Shown: positions 25,885-35,802 of the stretch, piece after piece
Position numbering within the stretch: the first letter of the stretch is position 1
Layout: each line of letters starts with the position of its first letter
Origin: Hyphomicrobiales bacterium
GTDB taxonomy: Bacteria; Pseudomonadota; Alphaproteobacteria; Rhizobiales; Rhizobiaceae
Assembly: GCA_900471515.1 (NCBI GenBank)
Contig: UCFC01000029.1
Span: 1-64,000 of the forward strand
Length of the DNA stretch: 64,000 nt
Direction: 5' to 3'
Translations under genes and position numbers: made by a program
The notes under the pieces: generated by a model
What the model saw: the letters and a program-made list of their open reading frames with translations, nothing else
The model's database searches: none
Told to the model about the DNA's origin: nothing

Positions 25885-27255
25885 ATGGAAACCAGAGCCA
25901 ATTACACGATCGTCGGCTTTTTCACCGTTCTGGTGATCGCGGCCGCATTCGGCTTCGTCTACTGGATGGCCGAATATGGCCGCAGCGGGCCGATGGCTGA
26001 GCTGATCGTGCGCATTCCGGGCTCCGCCAACGGCCTCAGCGTCGGCTCGCCCGTGCGCTTCAACGGCATCCAGGTCGGCTCGGTGCAGACGCTCTCCATC
26101 GATGCCGACGATCCGCAATATTCGCTGGCTTTCACCGAGGTGCGCTCGGACGCGCCGATCTATCCCTCCACCAAGGCCGCCCTTGAAATCCAGGGCCTGA
26201 CGGGTGCGGCCTATATCGAGCTTTCGGGCGGGCGCAAGGAAGACAAGAACATTCTCCAGCAGGCGCTGGAAAGCGGCAAACGCGCCGTCATCGTCGCCGA
26301 CCAGTCGAGCGTCACCAACCTGCTTGCCACCGCCGACAAGATCCTCGACCGCGCCAACGATGCGGTCGGCGACGTGCAGGGCTTCGTGCGCGATGCGCGC
26401 GGGCCGCTCACCAAGACGCTGCAGAATGCCGAGACCTTCTCGGATGCGCTGGCCAAGAATTCCGGCAATATCGACAGTTTCCTGCAGAGTGTCGGCGACC
26501 TCTCCAACACGGTGCGCAACGTCTCGGGCCGGGTCGATTCCACGCTTGCCGCCGTCGAGGATCTGGTGAAGGCCGTCGACGCGCAGAAGATCAACACGAT
26601 CCTGACAAACGCCGAGAAGGTGAGCCGCGATATCGCCGATGCGTCCGGCGATCTCAAGGGGCTGGTCGACAAGGTCGACCAGACGGTGACGACCTATAAC
26701 GAATTCGGCAAGAAGGCGCAGGTCACGCTCGACCGCGTCGATACGCTGGTGGCCGCCATCGACGCCAACAAGATCAAGGGTTCGGTCGACGATATCGCCC
26801 AGGCGACCAGGGATGCACGCGTCGCCGTCGCCTCGATCCGCGATGTCACCAATACGGTGGCCGACCGGAAGAAGGATATCGACCAGACGATCCAGGACGT
26901 GCAGCAGATGGCGAACAAGCTGAACTCGGCTTCGACGCGTGTCGACGGCATTCTCATCAAGGTCGATGCGCTGCTCGGCTCGGACAATACGAATTCGCTC
27001 TTCACCGAAGCGCGCGCGACGCTCGAATCCTTCAAGAAGGTGGCCGACAGCATCAATGCCCGCATCGGGCCGATCGCCGACAATCTGCAGCGCTTTTCCG
27101 GCAGCGGCCTGAGCGACGTGCAGACGCTGGTCAACGAGCTGCGCGGCACGGCCAACAATCTCAACAATGCCATTACCAATTTCGACCAGAACCCGCAGCG
27201 GATCATCTTCGGCGGGCCGACGGTGAAACAGTATGACGGGCGTACGCGGCGTTGA
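25885..27255 (+). CDS. MlaD/MCE-domain substrate-binding protein
   Basis: A 456-residue inner-membrane-anchored periplasmic protein. One N-terminal TM (about residues 7-27) is followed by an MCE domain (about 40-115; IPGSANGLSVGSPVRFNGIQVG, STKAALEIQGLTGAAYIEL), the lipid-conducting ring subunit. The remaining 300 residues form a long helical, coiled-coil-prone extension with repeated DxVxxxxD heptad-like motifs, far longer than E. coli MlaD (183 residues). This suggests a needle- or tunnel-like structure as in PqiB/YebT-type or rhizobial MCE proteins. ATG 25885 has GGAGACG upstream. Confidence 0.92.
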   Translation: METRANYTIVGFFTVLVIAAAFGFVYWMAEYGRSGPMAELIVRIPGSANGLSVGSPVRFNGIQVGSVQTLSIDADDPQYSLAFTEVRSDAPIYPSTKAALEIQGLTGAAYIELSGGRKEDKNILQQALESGKRAVIVADQSSVTNLLATADKILDRANDAVGDVQGFVRDARGPLTKTLQNAETFSDALAKNSGNIDSFLQSVGDLSNTVRNVSGRVDSTLAAVEDLVKAVDAQKINTILTNAEKVSRDIADASGDLKGLVDKVDQTVTTYNEFGKKAQVTLDRVDTLVAAIDANKIKGSVDDIAQATRDARVAVASIRDVTNTVADRKKDIDQTIQDVQQMANKLNSASTRVDGILIKVDALLGSDNTNSLFTEARATLESFKKVADSINARIGPIADNLQRFSGSGLSDVQTLVNELRGTANNLNNAITNFDQNPQRIIFGGPTVKQYDGRTRR

Positions 27256-27368
27256 GGCGGTTCCGGCAAAAATGCGCAGCGGTTTTGCGTGCGGAATTGC
27301 CGAGCTGCAGGCAGCAGTTTCAGTCAGGATTTGCGGGAAAGAAGAACAGAGGTCAGGGGTAGCGTAAT

Positions 27369-27983
27369 ATGGGTCTATCGCATGTGATGTCGCGCCGTTC
27401 CTGGATCCGCGGAACGGCGATTATTTTGCCGCTGACGGCCGCACTTCTGGCAGGCTGCGGAACGACGGCAAAGAACGACACCTTTGATCTCTCGGCAGCC
27501 AACGTCGACGGCACCGGCCCGTCGGCCAAAAACAAGCAGATCCTGATTGCCGACCCGACGGCCCTGAAGGCGCTGAACAGCGACCAGATCGTCATCCGCG
27601 TTTCGCCCTCGGAAATCCAGTATCTGGCACGCGCCCAATGGAGCGATACGCTGCCGCGCATGGTGCAGTCGAAGCTCGTCGAAGCCTTCGAGAATTCCGG
27701 CAAGCTCGGCGGCGTCGGCAAGCCGGGGCAGGGACTGGCGATCGACTATCAGGTCGTGAGCGATATCCGGTCCTTCGAGATCGATGCTTCCTCGGGCAAC
27801 AAGGCCGTGGTCGAGATTTCCGTCAAGATCCTCAACGACCGCAACGGCACGGTGCGCGCCCAGCAGGTCTTCCGCGCGACGGCTGCGGCCGGCGGCGACA
27901 ATGCGGGCTTCGTGAAGGGGCTCGACCGGGCGTTCACGGCCGTGACCGACCAGATCGTCGGCTGGACGCTGAAGTCGATCTAA
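27369..27983 (+). CDS. ABC-type transport auxiliary lipoprotein
   Basis: A 204-residue outer-membrane-directed lipoprotein of the PqiC/YmbA-like family, usually partnered with MCE transporters. Signal sequence with lipobox LAGC places the lipidated Cys at residue 30. The mature part contains the family pattern ILIADPTALKALNSDQIVIR, IQYLARAQWSDTLPRMVQSKLVEAFENSG and IEISVKIL-like strands. ATG 27369 lies 113 bp after the MCE gene; the two are probably one transcript, ended by the strong terminator just downstream. It likely forms the outer-membrane end of the lipid conduit. Confidence 0.88.
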   Translation: MGLSHVMSRRSWIRGTAIILPLTAALLAGCGTTAKNDTFDLSAANVDGTGPSAKNKQILIADPTALKALNSDQIVIRVSPSEIQYLARAQWSDTLPRMVQSKLVEAFENSGKLGGVGKPGQGLAIDYQVVSDIRSFEIDASSGNKAVVEISVKILNDRNGTVRAQQVFRATAAAGGDNAGFVKGLDRAFTAVTDQIVGWTLKSI

Positions 27984-28005
27984 GCCTTCGATTTTCGAAA
28001 GGGAA

Positions 28006-28034
28006 AGCCCGAAACCGTCAGGCGGTTTCGGGCT
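28006..28034 (+). terminator. Rho-independent terminator of the Mla-like operon
   Basis: Perfect 12-bp stem AGCCCGAAACCG/CGGTTTCGGGCT with a 5-nt loop, then TTTTT on the plus strand. It separates the lipid transport operon from the convergent D,D-carboxypeptidase gene and may serve both. Confidence 0.9.
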
Positions 28035-28061
28035 TTTTCGTTTCCGGCCTGTCCGGAGGCC

Positions 28062-28928
28062 TTACTTCGTCGGCTGGGCATCCGTCATTGACGGCGTGCC
28101 ACCCGTTGCCGAGGCCGTGGCGGTCGAGGCCTGGGGCAGGTAGCTGTCGAGCAGGCCGGCCATCTTGTCGTCGCGCAGGCTGGCGGTCTTTTCGCCCATG
28201 ACGACGCCGACGACGCGGCGGCCGTCCTTGGCAGCCGATGTCACGACATTGTAGCCGGACGCATCGGTGAAGCCGGTCTTGATGCCGTCGACGCCGGCAT
28301 AGCGGTACATGAGGTTGTTATGGCCGCGCAGCTTCATGCCGCGGAACTGGAAGCCGCGCATGGAGAAGAGCTTGAACTCCTCGGGGAAGTCGCGCATCAG
28401 CGCCACGCCGAGCGTCGCCATGTCGCGGGCAGTGGTCACCTGTTCGGGATCGGGCAGGCCCGACGGGTTCCTGAAGACGGTGTCCTTCATGCCAAGCGCG
28501 CGAGCCTTGTCCGTCATGACAGTGGCAAAAGCCTGTTCCGAGCCGCCAAGCTGTTCGGCAAGCGCCACGGCGGAATCATTGGCCGAGAGCACGACGATGC
28601 TTTCGACGGCTTCCTTGACCGTGACCTTGCGGCCGGCGCCGACGGCGAGCTTGAAGGGCTCCTTGCTCTCGGCATTTTCCGACATGGTGATCTTCTGGTC
28701 CCAGGTCAGGCGCTTTTCATGCAGCGCCTGGAAGGTGAGGTAGAGGGTCATCATCTTGGTCAGCGATGCCGGGAAGTTCAGCTCGTCCTGATTGGAGGCT
28801 TCCAGCACCTGGCCGGTCTGCACGTCCACGAGGATGCTTGCCTGGCCGGCTTCGGCCTGCATGGATGCGCCCAGAAGAAATGCGGAGGACAGGGCGGCGG
28901 CGATCAGCCGGGAGGTCGTCTTGGTCAT
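28062..28928 (-). CDS. D-alanyl-D-alanine carboxypeptidase (DacC/PBP5-6 family)
   Basis: A 288-residue periplasmic serine peptidase that trims the terminal D-Ala from peptidoglycan stem peptides. A signal peptide occupies about residues 1-27. Catalytic motifs: Ser55 in SLTK, SAN at 115-117, and KTG at 217-219. It is short for the family because the second (beta) domain is missing, as in many rhizobial enzymes, and ends in a Thr/Ala-rich tail. Start ATG 28928 puts the signal sequence at the N-terminus; the frame extends to 29141 without support. It lies just downstream of the giant polar-growth gene on the same strand, which suggests a shared role in cell-wall growth. Confidence 0.9.
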   Translation of the reverse strand: MTKTTSRLIAAALSSAFLLGASMQAEAGQASILVDVQTGQVLEASNQDELNFPASLTKMMTLYLTFQALHEKRLTWDQKITMSENAESKEPFKLAVGAGRKVTVKEAVESIVVLSANDSAVALAEQLGGSEQAFATVMTDKARALGMKDTVFRNPSGLPDPEQVTTARDMATLGVALMRDFPEEFKLFSMRGFQFRGMKLRGHNNLMYRYAGVDGIKTGFTDASGYNVVTSAAKDGRRVVGVVMGEKTASLRDDKMAGLLDSYLPQASTATASATGGTPSMTDAQPTK

Positions 28929-29118
28929 CAATGTCTGCGGTCTCTGTCGTGGCAAGCGATTGGCTTGGCAAAGGTCTTGATGGAGCCATGGCCTGATACG
29001 GCCCGGCCCGTCGATGGATGCGGATCGGGAATGTTTGTGACGGAATGAAGGAGCAGGGGCAATAAAAAAGGGCCATCCACAGATGACCCCTTTTGTCTCA
29101 CCATCTTTCGGCGCGCGC

Positions 29119-32100
29119 TCAGCTGAGCCGGCCTGCCGCATGGGCCAGCATCGTATAGACCTTGCCGGTATCGGAAGTCAGGTAGGACTGCGTGACCGTG
29201 CGGTTCGGATCGGTGCGGGCGACATCGGCAAGCAGCTTTTCGAAATCGCCGATGTAGCGGTCGACAGCGGTGCGGAATTCCGGCTCGCGGTCGTACTTGC
29301 GCTTGATCTCGTCAAAGGTCTGCTGGCCCTTCAGCGTGTAGAGGCGACGGGTGAAGACGTCGCGCTCGCCGCGCTGGTAGCGGCGCCACAGGTCCACCGA
29401 AGCGTCGTGATCGATGGCGCGGGCGATATCGACCGAGAGCGAATTCAGCGATTCGACGACATGGCGCGGGTTGCGGGCATCGTTGGCGCGCTGGGCGGGA
29501 GCAGGGGCTGCGGCTTCCGCTGCCGGGCGGGCCGGGGCCGCACGCGAGGCTTCCTCGGCCTCGTCACGCGAGGCGCCGCGCAGGAGATCGCTGATCCAGC
29601 CGCCGCTCGTGGCTTCCGGGCGCGGCGCTTCCTGCCGGGCTGCAGCCGGTGCCGGCTGGGGAGCCTGGGCAGCCGGACGCTGCGGGGCCGGCGCAGGGGC
29701 TGTTGCCGGGTTCGGGGCGATGGTGCCGCGCAGGCCCATGGATTCGATCGACTGGCGGGCCGTCGGAGCCGGCTGCGGGGCTGGCGCCGCCGGGATCACC
29801 GGCTGGCTGACACGCGGTGCCGGCTCTGCCTGGGCGAGCGAGCGGGCGACCGGTTCGGAGATTTCCAGGCGATGGCTGGAACGGCCGACGATCTGCGAAA
29901 TATCCTGCAGGGCCTTGATCTGCTCGGCGACGGCGCGGCGCATGGCGGACGCGCTTTCCTTGGCTTCTTCCGGCAGGTCGAAGGCGCCGCGCTTCAGCTC
30001 GGCGCGGGTGGCGTCGAGTTCGTTGCGGATATCGGCCGCGGAGCGGCGGATTTCTTCGGTGGCGCCCGAGAAGCGGCCGACCGCTTCATCGATCGCGTCC
30101 CGCAGCGATTCACGCAGGTTCTGCGCCGCATTGTCGGAAGCGCGGCCGGCTTCGCCGAGCATGCGCTCGACTTCCGACAGCGAGGCCGTCAGGCCGCCGC
30201 GCAGGCGGTTGGTGAGATCGCCGGAGCGGCGCTCGACATTGGCAAAGCTGTTGTCGATCGTCGCGTTGGCCTCTTCGCCGGCGCGGTTGATCGCCTCGCG
30301 CATGGTCAAGGCCGCTTCCTCGGCGCGCTTTTCCGTATCCGAAAGCACGCGGCCGATATCGGCAAAGGAGGCCTGCACGCTCTGGCGCAGCGTCCCCGTG
30401 ACCTGGTTGGAGCGCTGTTCCGCACGTTCGAAGACGGTTTCGATCATGCCGCCCAGGCCGCGCATGGTCTTTTCGATCTCGCCGGAGCGCTGGACGAGGC
30501 CGCTTGCCAGCGTCTGCAGGGCGGCTTCACGCTCTTCCAGCGTGGAGACGAGGCCGGACTGGGCGGCCGCGAGAAGATGCGATGCCTGGCCGAGAACCTT
30601 GGAATGGTCGTCGAAGCGGCCGATGATGCTGCCGACCTGGGCGAGCGTCTGGCCGGATATATCCGACAGGCGATCGACCTTGCCTTCGAGCAGGCGGGTG
30701 GATGCGGACACCATTTCGGCAGCCTTGGCGGCCGAGTCCGTGAAGCGCGTCGTCGTGTCGCCGAGGCGGCTGTCGACGCCGCTCAGCTGATCGGCGGCGC
30801 GCGTCATCATCATGGACATGGCAGCGCTGCTTTCCGACAGGCGCTGGACAAGGCCGTTGACGTTGTTCGTCAGGCTGTTCTCGATGGCGGCGACGGCATT
30901 GGCGACATTTTCGGCGCGGGCGGCGACGGCCTGGGTCAGCGCGTCGTTTTCCGCCCGCAGGCGCTCGGCGCTGAGGCTCGCGGCCGCGGTGATGCGGGCT
31001 GCGGCTTCCTGGCCGGCATCGCTGTAGCGGTCGATGATCGGGCGCGCCGTCTCGTCCAGGATGCGCGTCAGTTCGGTGGAGCGGCCGGCCAGCATGGAGT
31101 TCAGGTCGCGGGTGCGCTCGTCGAGCGTGGCGCGGATCGAATTGCCGCGCGCTTCCAGCGCCTTGTCGATATCGCTGAGCGTGGTGTCGATTTCGCGGGC
31201 ACGCTGCTCCAGGCTGGAGCGGATGATGCTGCTGCGGGCTTCCAGCGCGCGGTCGACCTCGGCCATGCTGGAGGTGATCTGGCTGCCGGCATCCGTCAGC
31301 GTCGAGCGGATCGAATTGCCGTGCGCCTCCAGCGTCTGGCCGGCATCGGCCAGCGCACGGTTGATGGCGCTGACCTGGCCGCTGACGATGTTTTCGGCTT
31401 CCGCCACCTTGCTGACGATGACGTTGCCGGCTTCGGAGAAGGTCTGGGCAACGGCGGCAGCCTGGCCGGCGAGGCGGCTCTGCGCTTCGGCGACACGGTT
31501 GACGATCTGCGAGGAGCGCTCGTCCATGGCGTCGGCGAACTGCTGACCGGTGCGGCTGAGCAGTTCGGAGGATTTGACGGCTTCGCCGTCCATGCCTTCG
31601 GCCGCTTCGGCAACGGCGCTGCGCAGGCTGGCGGCAAGGCCGGCGGCCTTGCCTTCGATCGTGCGGTTGACGGCGTCGAGGCCGACGGTCAGGGCGCGGT
31701 CCATGGTGGACAGGCGCTCTTCGATGCGTGCGGTGCCGCGATCCATCATGTCGCTCAGGGCCGCGGTGCGGCCGTCGATCGACTGGGCCAGGTTCGCGCT
31801 GCCGCTCTCGAGCGTTTCGGCAAGCTGCGCCCGGCGGCTGTCCAGAGCCTCGGTGAGATGGGCGCTGTGGCTGTCGAGAGCGTGCGTGAGGTTGGCGCTG
31901 CCGGTCTGCAGCGCATCCGTCAGGCTGGCGGCGCGGCCGTCGAAGGTTTCGGTCAGGCTGGCGGTGCGGCTGTCGAGCGCCTGCGTCAGGTTTGCGGCGC
32001 TGGTGCCGAGCGTCGTGGCGATGCGCTGGGCGGCGTCGTCGCCGATCGAGCCCAGACGCGAGATACCGTCGTCCAGAAGGCCGGAGAGATGGCTGCCTGC

Positions 32101-35100
32101 GGCATCGACCCTGCCGACCACGCCCTCGACGCCATCGGCGATGCGCGCCTCGATGGCGGCAAGGCTGGCTTCGACGCGGACGCCGGTTTCGGTGAAGCGG
32201 CCCGTGAGGCTGTCGACGGACTGGTCGAGATGACCGGAGAAATCGACGGCCGAACGCGAGATCGTGTCGGCGGCTTCCTGGAAGCGGCCCGCAATCTGGC
32301 CGGCGCCCTCGCGCATGCGCTCTTCGAGCGACTGGGCGCTGCTGTCGATCGCCTGGCGGATCGCCGCCTCGCGATCTTCCAGCGACATTTCGAGCATGCT
32401 GATGCTGGTCGCAACAGAGGTGCCGATCGAGGTCGCCTGTTCGGAGAGCGTGTCGTTGATGAGGTTGTGCGCCTCGCTCAATGTCAGCGTGATCGCATTG
32501 GTGCGGTCTTCGAGCGTGGTGCGGATGCGCTCATGCGCGGCGGCAAGACCGCCTTCGACATTGTTTGCGGCGTCGTTGGCAAGGGCGGCCATGCGCTGTT
32601 CGGCGTCGGTCAGGCCGTTCTCGATGCGGCCCGTCATGCTGCCGATGATGCCTTCCATGCGGGCGCTGCCGGCGTCGAGGGCTTCCGACAGGGTGGACGT
32701 ATGCTCGGCCAGCGCGGTTTCCAGGCGCGCCTGATTGTCCGTATAGGCGGCGCGGATCGCTTCCGTGCGGTCGGCAAAGGCGCCGGCGACGCGCTCTTCG
32801 GCATTGGCAACGGTGTCCATGATGGCGTTGCTGCGGTTTTCGAGCGCCGATTCGAAGCGGCTCTGGCCGTCGTCGAGCGAAATGGCGAGCGCCATGGTCT
32901 TTTCGTCAAGCGTGTCGGACAGGCGGTCGGTGCTGTTGGCAACGGCAAGGACGATGGATTCGGCGCGGCTGGCGAGCGCTTCCTCGATGCGCAGCTGGCT
33001 TTCGCCGAGCGAGGCGGTAATCCGCTCATGCGTGCCGGCGGCCGCGTTGACCAGCGCGTCGGCGCCCGCCGTCAGCGTGTCTTCCAGGCGGCTCTGGCTT
33101 TCGTTCAGCGAGATCGCCAGCGCCATTGCCTTTTCGTCGAGCGTTTCGGCGAGGCGGTCATGCGTGCCGGAAACGGCGCTGAGGAACGATTGCGAATGGG
33201 TCGAGAGCGTGTCTTCGATGCGCGACTGCGTTTCGTTGAGCGAAATGCCGAGCGCCATCGCCCGCTCGTCGAGCGCTTCGGCAAGGCGGTCATGGGTGCT
33301 GGAAACGGCGCTGAGCAGCGCTTCCGAACGGGTCGAGAGCGTGTCGTCGATACGGGCCTGGCCTTCGTTCAGCGAGATCGCCAGCGCCATCGCCTTTTCG
33401 TCCAGCGTTTCGGCAAGGCGGTCGTGGGTGCTGGAAACGGCGCTGAGCAGCGCCTCCGAACGGGTCGAGAGCGTGTCGTCGATACGGGCCTGGCCTTCGT
33501 TCAGCGAGATGGCGAGCGCCATCGCCTTTTCGTCCAGCGTATCGGAGAGGCGGTCATGGGTGCCGGACACGGCATCGATGAGCGATTGCGAACGGGTGGT
33601 GAGCGTGTCTTCGATGCGCGACTGCGTTTCGTTGAGCGAAATCGCCAGCGCCATCGCCTTTTCGTCGAGCGTTTCGGCAAGACGGTCATGTGTGCCGGAG
33701 ACCGTATTGATAATGGCTTCCGAACGGGTGGTGAGCGCCTCGTCGAAGCGGCTGTGGTGGTCGGCGAGCGCGCCGATCAGCGCTCCGCCGCGTTCGGCCA
33801 TCACGCTGTCGAGATCGCTGTGCGCCGCCTTCAGCGCATCGGTGATCTCGGCGGCGCGGGCGGCGAGAACGCCGCTCAGCTCTTCGGCACGGCCGCCGAA
33901 TGCGCTCGTGACCTTTTCGGTGCCGCTATCGACGGCAGCGGCAAGTTCGCTCGTGGTGGTCTGCAGCGTCTCGCGGAATTCGGCGGCGCGGGCGGCGAGG
34001 TTGTTCTGCAGGTCCGAGGTGCCGGCCGCAAGCGCCAGCGAGATTTCCGAGGTGGCCGTGCTCAGCGCCGAGCCGAGTTCGCCGGTGCGGGCCGTCAGCG
34101 CCGAGGTGATTTCGTCGGCGCGGTTGGCAAGCGTGTTTTCCAGCACTTCCTGGCCGGTCGCAAAGGCGGTCGCCAGCGCCAGCGACCGCTCGCTCATGGA
34201 CGCGCCGAGGCGATCGATATTGCTGGTGAGGATGCCTTCGATGGAATCGGCGTTGCCCGACAGCGTCTCGTTGATGCGGGTGAGGCTTTCGATGAGCTTG
34301 GTATCGAGCGAGCCGGAGCGCTTGTCGAAGGCATCGGTGAATTCGGCGACGCGCTCGTCGAAGGCGGTCGAAAGCTGGGCGACGGTCGTCTGCAGGCGTT
34401 CCTCGAAGAAGCCGGAACGCACGTCGAGATCCATGACCGCGTCGTCGGCCGTCGATTGCAGGCTCTGGCGGAAGCTCGCGCCCTTTTCGTCGAGCGCGGC
34501 GTTCAGCCTGGAGAGCACGTCGTCCAGCGTGCCGCCGATCGTGCGTTCGCCGGTCGTCAGGCTCTCGTTGATCTCGCGGGTGCGGGAAATCAGGATTTCG
34601 TTGAGCTGCTGGGTGCGCTCCTGCAGCGCCGCGTTCAGGCGCTCGGTGCTCGCATCCATCGTCGAGGCGCGCGTCTCGAACTGGGTGAGCAGGCGCTCGC
34701 CATGTTCGTTGATCGTGTTGGTGAGCGCATCCAGGCGGTTGTCGAACTCGTTGCCGATCGCAAGGCCGGAGGCGGTCAGCGTGTGAAGCAGCGTATCGGC
34801 CTTGGCGGCCAGCAGCGTGCCGAGCGACTGCATGGCGCTGTCGGACTTTTCCATGATCGCGGCGGCGCGCGTATCGATGAGCGAGGCGAAGGCTTCGCCC
34901 GAGGTCGCAAGGCGGATGGCGATCTCTTCCGTCGCCAGCGACAGTTCTTCCTTGAGCTGGTCGTGAACGCCGGCAATGGAGGAGCGGATGCGATCGGCAT
35001 GGTTGACGATCGCTTCGCGCTCGGAGCCGAGTTCATGGACGAGGCCGCGCACGCGCAGTTCGTTGTCGGCATAGGAGCGCTCGAGCGCATTCACCTCGGA

Positions 35101-35802
35101 ATGCACGAGCGTCTCGAGTTCGGAAGCGCGCGCAATGGTGCGCTCGATGCCTTCGTTCATCGCCGAGACTTCGCGGCGCACGGCCTGGCCGACCGTCATG
35201 ATGCGTTCGGAGGCGATGGTTTCCGGCTCGGAAAGGCGCAATGCCACTTCGGCCATGGAGCGGGCGGCGTTGCGCATGTCCTGGGCGCGCGAGATCATGA
35301 TGGCGAACGCGTAGAACATCATGACCGGCACGACGATGCCGACGATGCCGGCAATCACGCCCGGCAGGGCGGCAAGATCGGTCAGCGAGCGGATCTGCGA
35401 GATCTGCGGCGCATAAAGCATGAACATCAGCCCGAGGCCGATGACGACCCAGAGGATGGAGACGAGGGCGGCCGTGCGCAGGGCAGGGCGGCTGGAGCCG
35501 CTTTCCAGCGACTTCAGCAGCGAGGCCGGCGAGTTGCGGCTGGCATCGTTGGCGGGCGAAAAGGCCGGTGCGCGCGGAGCCTGCTGATCGCCGGTGCGGG
35601 CGGCGCGGCCGCGGCGGCGCTGCGTTTCTTCCTGGGACTGATTACGGGCATTGGATGGTTCAGTCACATTAGCCTCCGGGGCATGGGGCGCGCTGCCGCG
35701 GCGAGACGGCACGTTCTCCTGGCCGAAATCAATCTGAAGCGCCTCGTCCAATGCCTTGAACGCCTTGTCCTCGATCGATTCATTGTATTTGTTATTCGCC
35801 AT
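29119..35802 (-). CDS. Giant coiled-coil membrane protein, GROWTH POLE RING (GPR)/RgsE-like
   Basis: A 2,227-residue protein, the largest in the window. Layout: hydrophilic, low-complexity cytoplasmic N-terminus (1-105), two TM segments (about 111-130 and 146-170), then roughly 1,700 residues of helical, apolipoprotein/tropomyosin-like repeats rich in Ala, Glu, Thr, Ser and Leu, a Pro/Ala-rich linker (about 1,975-2,085), and a small conserved-looking C-terminal domain (about 2,090-2,227; SLSVDIARAIDHDASVDLWRRYQRGERDVFTRRLY). This matches Agrobacterium GPR (about 2,115 residues), which forms a ring at the growing pole, and Sinorhizobium RgsE. Five 44-residue units within the coil are nearly identical. 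Start ATG 35802 (MANNKYNESIEDKAF) is preferred over an upstream frame to 35898. A perfect CtrA box lies in its upstream region. Confidence 0.88.
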   Translation of the reverse strand: MANNKYNESIEDKAFKALDEALQIDFGQENVPSRRGSAPHAPEANVTEPSNARNQSQEETQRRRGRAARTGDQQAPRAPAFSPANDASRNSPASLLKSLESGSSRPALRTAALVSILWVVIGLGLMFMLYAPQISQIRSLTDLAALPGVIAGIVGIVVPVMMFYAFAIMISRAQDMRNAARSMAEVALRLSEPETIASERIMTVGQAVRREVSAMNEGIERTIARASELETLVHSEVNALERSYADNELRVRGLVHELGSEREAIVNHADRIRSSIAGVHDQLKEELSLATEEIAIRLATSGEAFASLIDTRAAAIMEKSDSAMQSLGTLLAAKADTLLHTLTASGLAIGNEFDNRLDALTNTINEHGERLLTQFETRASTMDASTERLNAALQERTQQLNEILISRTREINESLTTGERTIGGTLDDVLSRLNAALDEKGASFRQSLQSTADDAVMDLDVRSGFFEERLQTTVAQLSTAFDERVAEFTDAFDKRSGSLDTKLIESLTRINETLSGNADSIEGILTSNIDRLGASMSERSLALATAFATGQEVLENTLANRADEITSALTARTGELGSALSTATSEISLALAAGTSDLQNNLAARAAEFRETLQTTTSELAAAVDSGTEKVTSAFGGRAEELSGVLAARAAEITDALKAAHSDLDSVMAERGGALIGALADHHSRFDEALTTRSEAIINTVSGTHDRLAETLDEKAMALAISLNETQSRIEDTLTTRSQSLIDAVSGTHDRLSDTLDEKAMALAISLNEGQARIDDTLSTRSEALLSAVSSTHDRLAETLDEKAMALAISLNEGQARIDDTLSTRSEALLSAVSSTHDRLAEALDERAMALGISLNETQSRIEDTLSTHSQSFLSAVSGTHDRLAETLDEKAMALAISLNESQSRLEDTLTAGADALVNAAAGTHERITASLGESQLRIEEALASRAESIVLAVANSTDRLSDTLDEKTMALAISLDDGQSRFESALENRSNAIMDTVANAEERVAGAFADRTEAIRAAYTDNQARLETALAEHTSTLSEALDAGSARMEGIIGSMTGRIENGLTDAEQRMAALANDAANNVEGGLAAAHERIRTTLEDRTNAITLTLSEAHNLINDTLSEQATSIGTSVATSISMLEMSLEDREAAIRQAIDSSAQSLEERMREGAGQIAGRFQEAADTISRSAVDFSGHLDQSVDSLTGRFTETGVRVEASLAAIEARIADGVEGVVGRVDAAGSHLSGLLDDGISRLGSIGDDAAQRIATTLGTSAANLTQALDSRTASLTETFDGRAASLTDALQTGSANLTHALDSHSAHLTEALDSRRAQLAETLESGSANLAQSIDGRTAALSDMMDRGTARIEERLSTMDRALTVGLDAVNRTIEGKAAGLAASLRSAVAEAAEGMDGEAVKSSELLSRTGQQFADAMDERSSQIVNRVAEAQSRLAGQAAAVAQTFSEAGNVIVSKVAEAENIVSGQVSAINRALADAGQTLEAHGNSIRSTLTDAGSQITSSMAEVDRALEARSSIIRSSLEQRAREIDTTLSDIDKALEARGNSIRATLDERTRDLNSMLAGRSTELTRILDETARPIIDRYSDAGQEAAARITAAASLSAERLRAENDALTQAVAARAENVANAVAAIENSLTNNVNGLVQRLSESSAAMSMMMTRAADQLSGVDSRLGDTTTRFTDSAAKAAEMVSASTRLLEGKVDRLSDISGQTLAQVGSIIGRFDDHSKVLGQASHLLAAAQSGLVSTLEEREAALQTLASGLVQRSGEIEKTMRGLGGMIETVFERAEQRSNQVTGTLRQSVQASFADIGRVLSDTEKRAEEAALTMREAINRAGEEANATIDNSFANVERRSGDLTNRLRGGLTASLSEVERMLGEAGRASDNAAQNLRESLRDAIDEAVGRFSGATEEIRRSAADIRNELDATRAELKRGAFDLPEEAKESASAMRRAVAEQIKALQDISQIVGRSSHRLEISEPVARSLAQAEPAPRVSQPVIPAAPAPQPAPTARQSIESMGLRGTIAPNPATAPAPAPQRPAAQAPQPAPAAARQEAPRPEATSGGWISDLLRGASRDEAEEASRAAPARPAAEAAAPAPAQRANDARNPRHVVESLNSLSVDIARAIDHDASVDLWRRYQRGERDVFTRRLYTLKGQQTFDEIKRKYDREPEFRTAVDRYIGDFEKLLADVARTDPNRTVTQSYLTSDTGKVYTMLAHAAGRLS
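33100..33710 (-). repeat. Tandem 132-bp repeats inside the GPR/RgsE-like gene
   Basis: A 44-codon unit recurs at exact 132-bp spacing: the codons for MALAIS align at about 33121, 33253, 33385, 33517 and 33649. Protein core LDEKAMALAISLNE, then RIxDTLSTRS, then THDRLAE. The copies at about 33300-33560 are almost identical, which suggests recent unequal crossing-over or gene conversion. More diverged units continue on both sides. Confidence 0.85.

Noticed and set aside
33100..33710. 132-bp repeats considered as a CRISPR or satellite
   Set aside because: They are in-frame 44-codon units of a coiled-coil protein without unique spacers.
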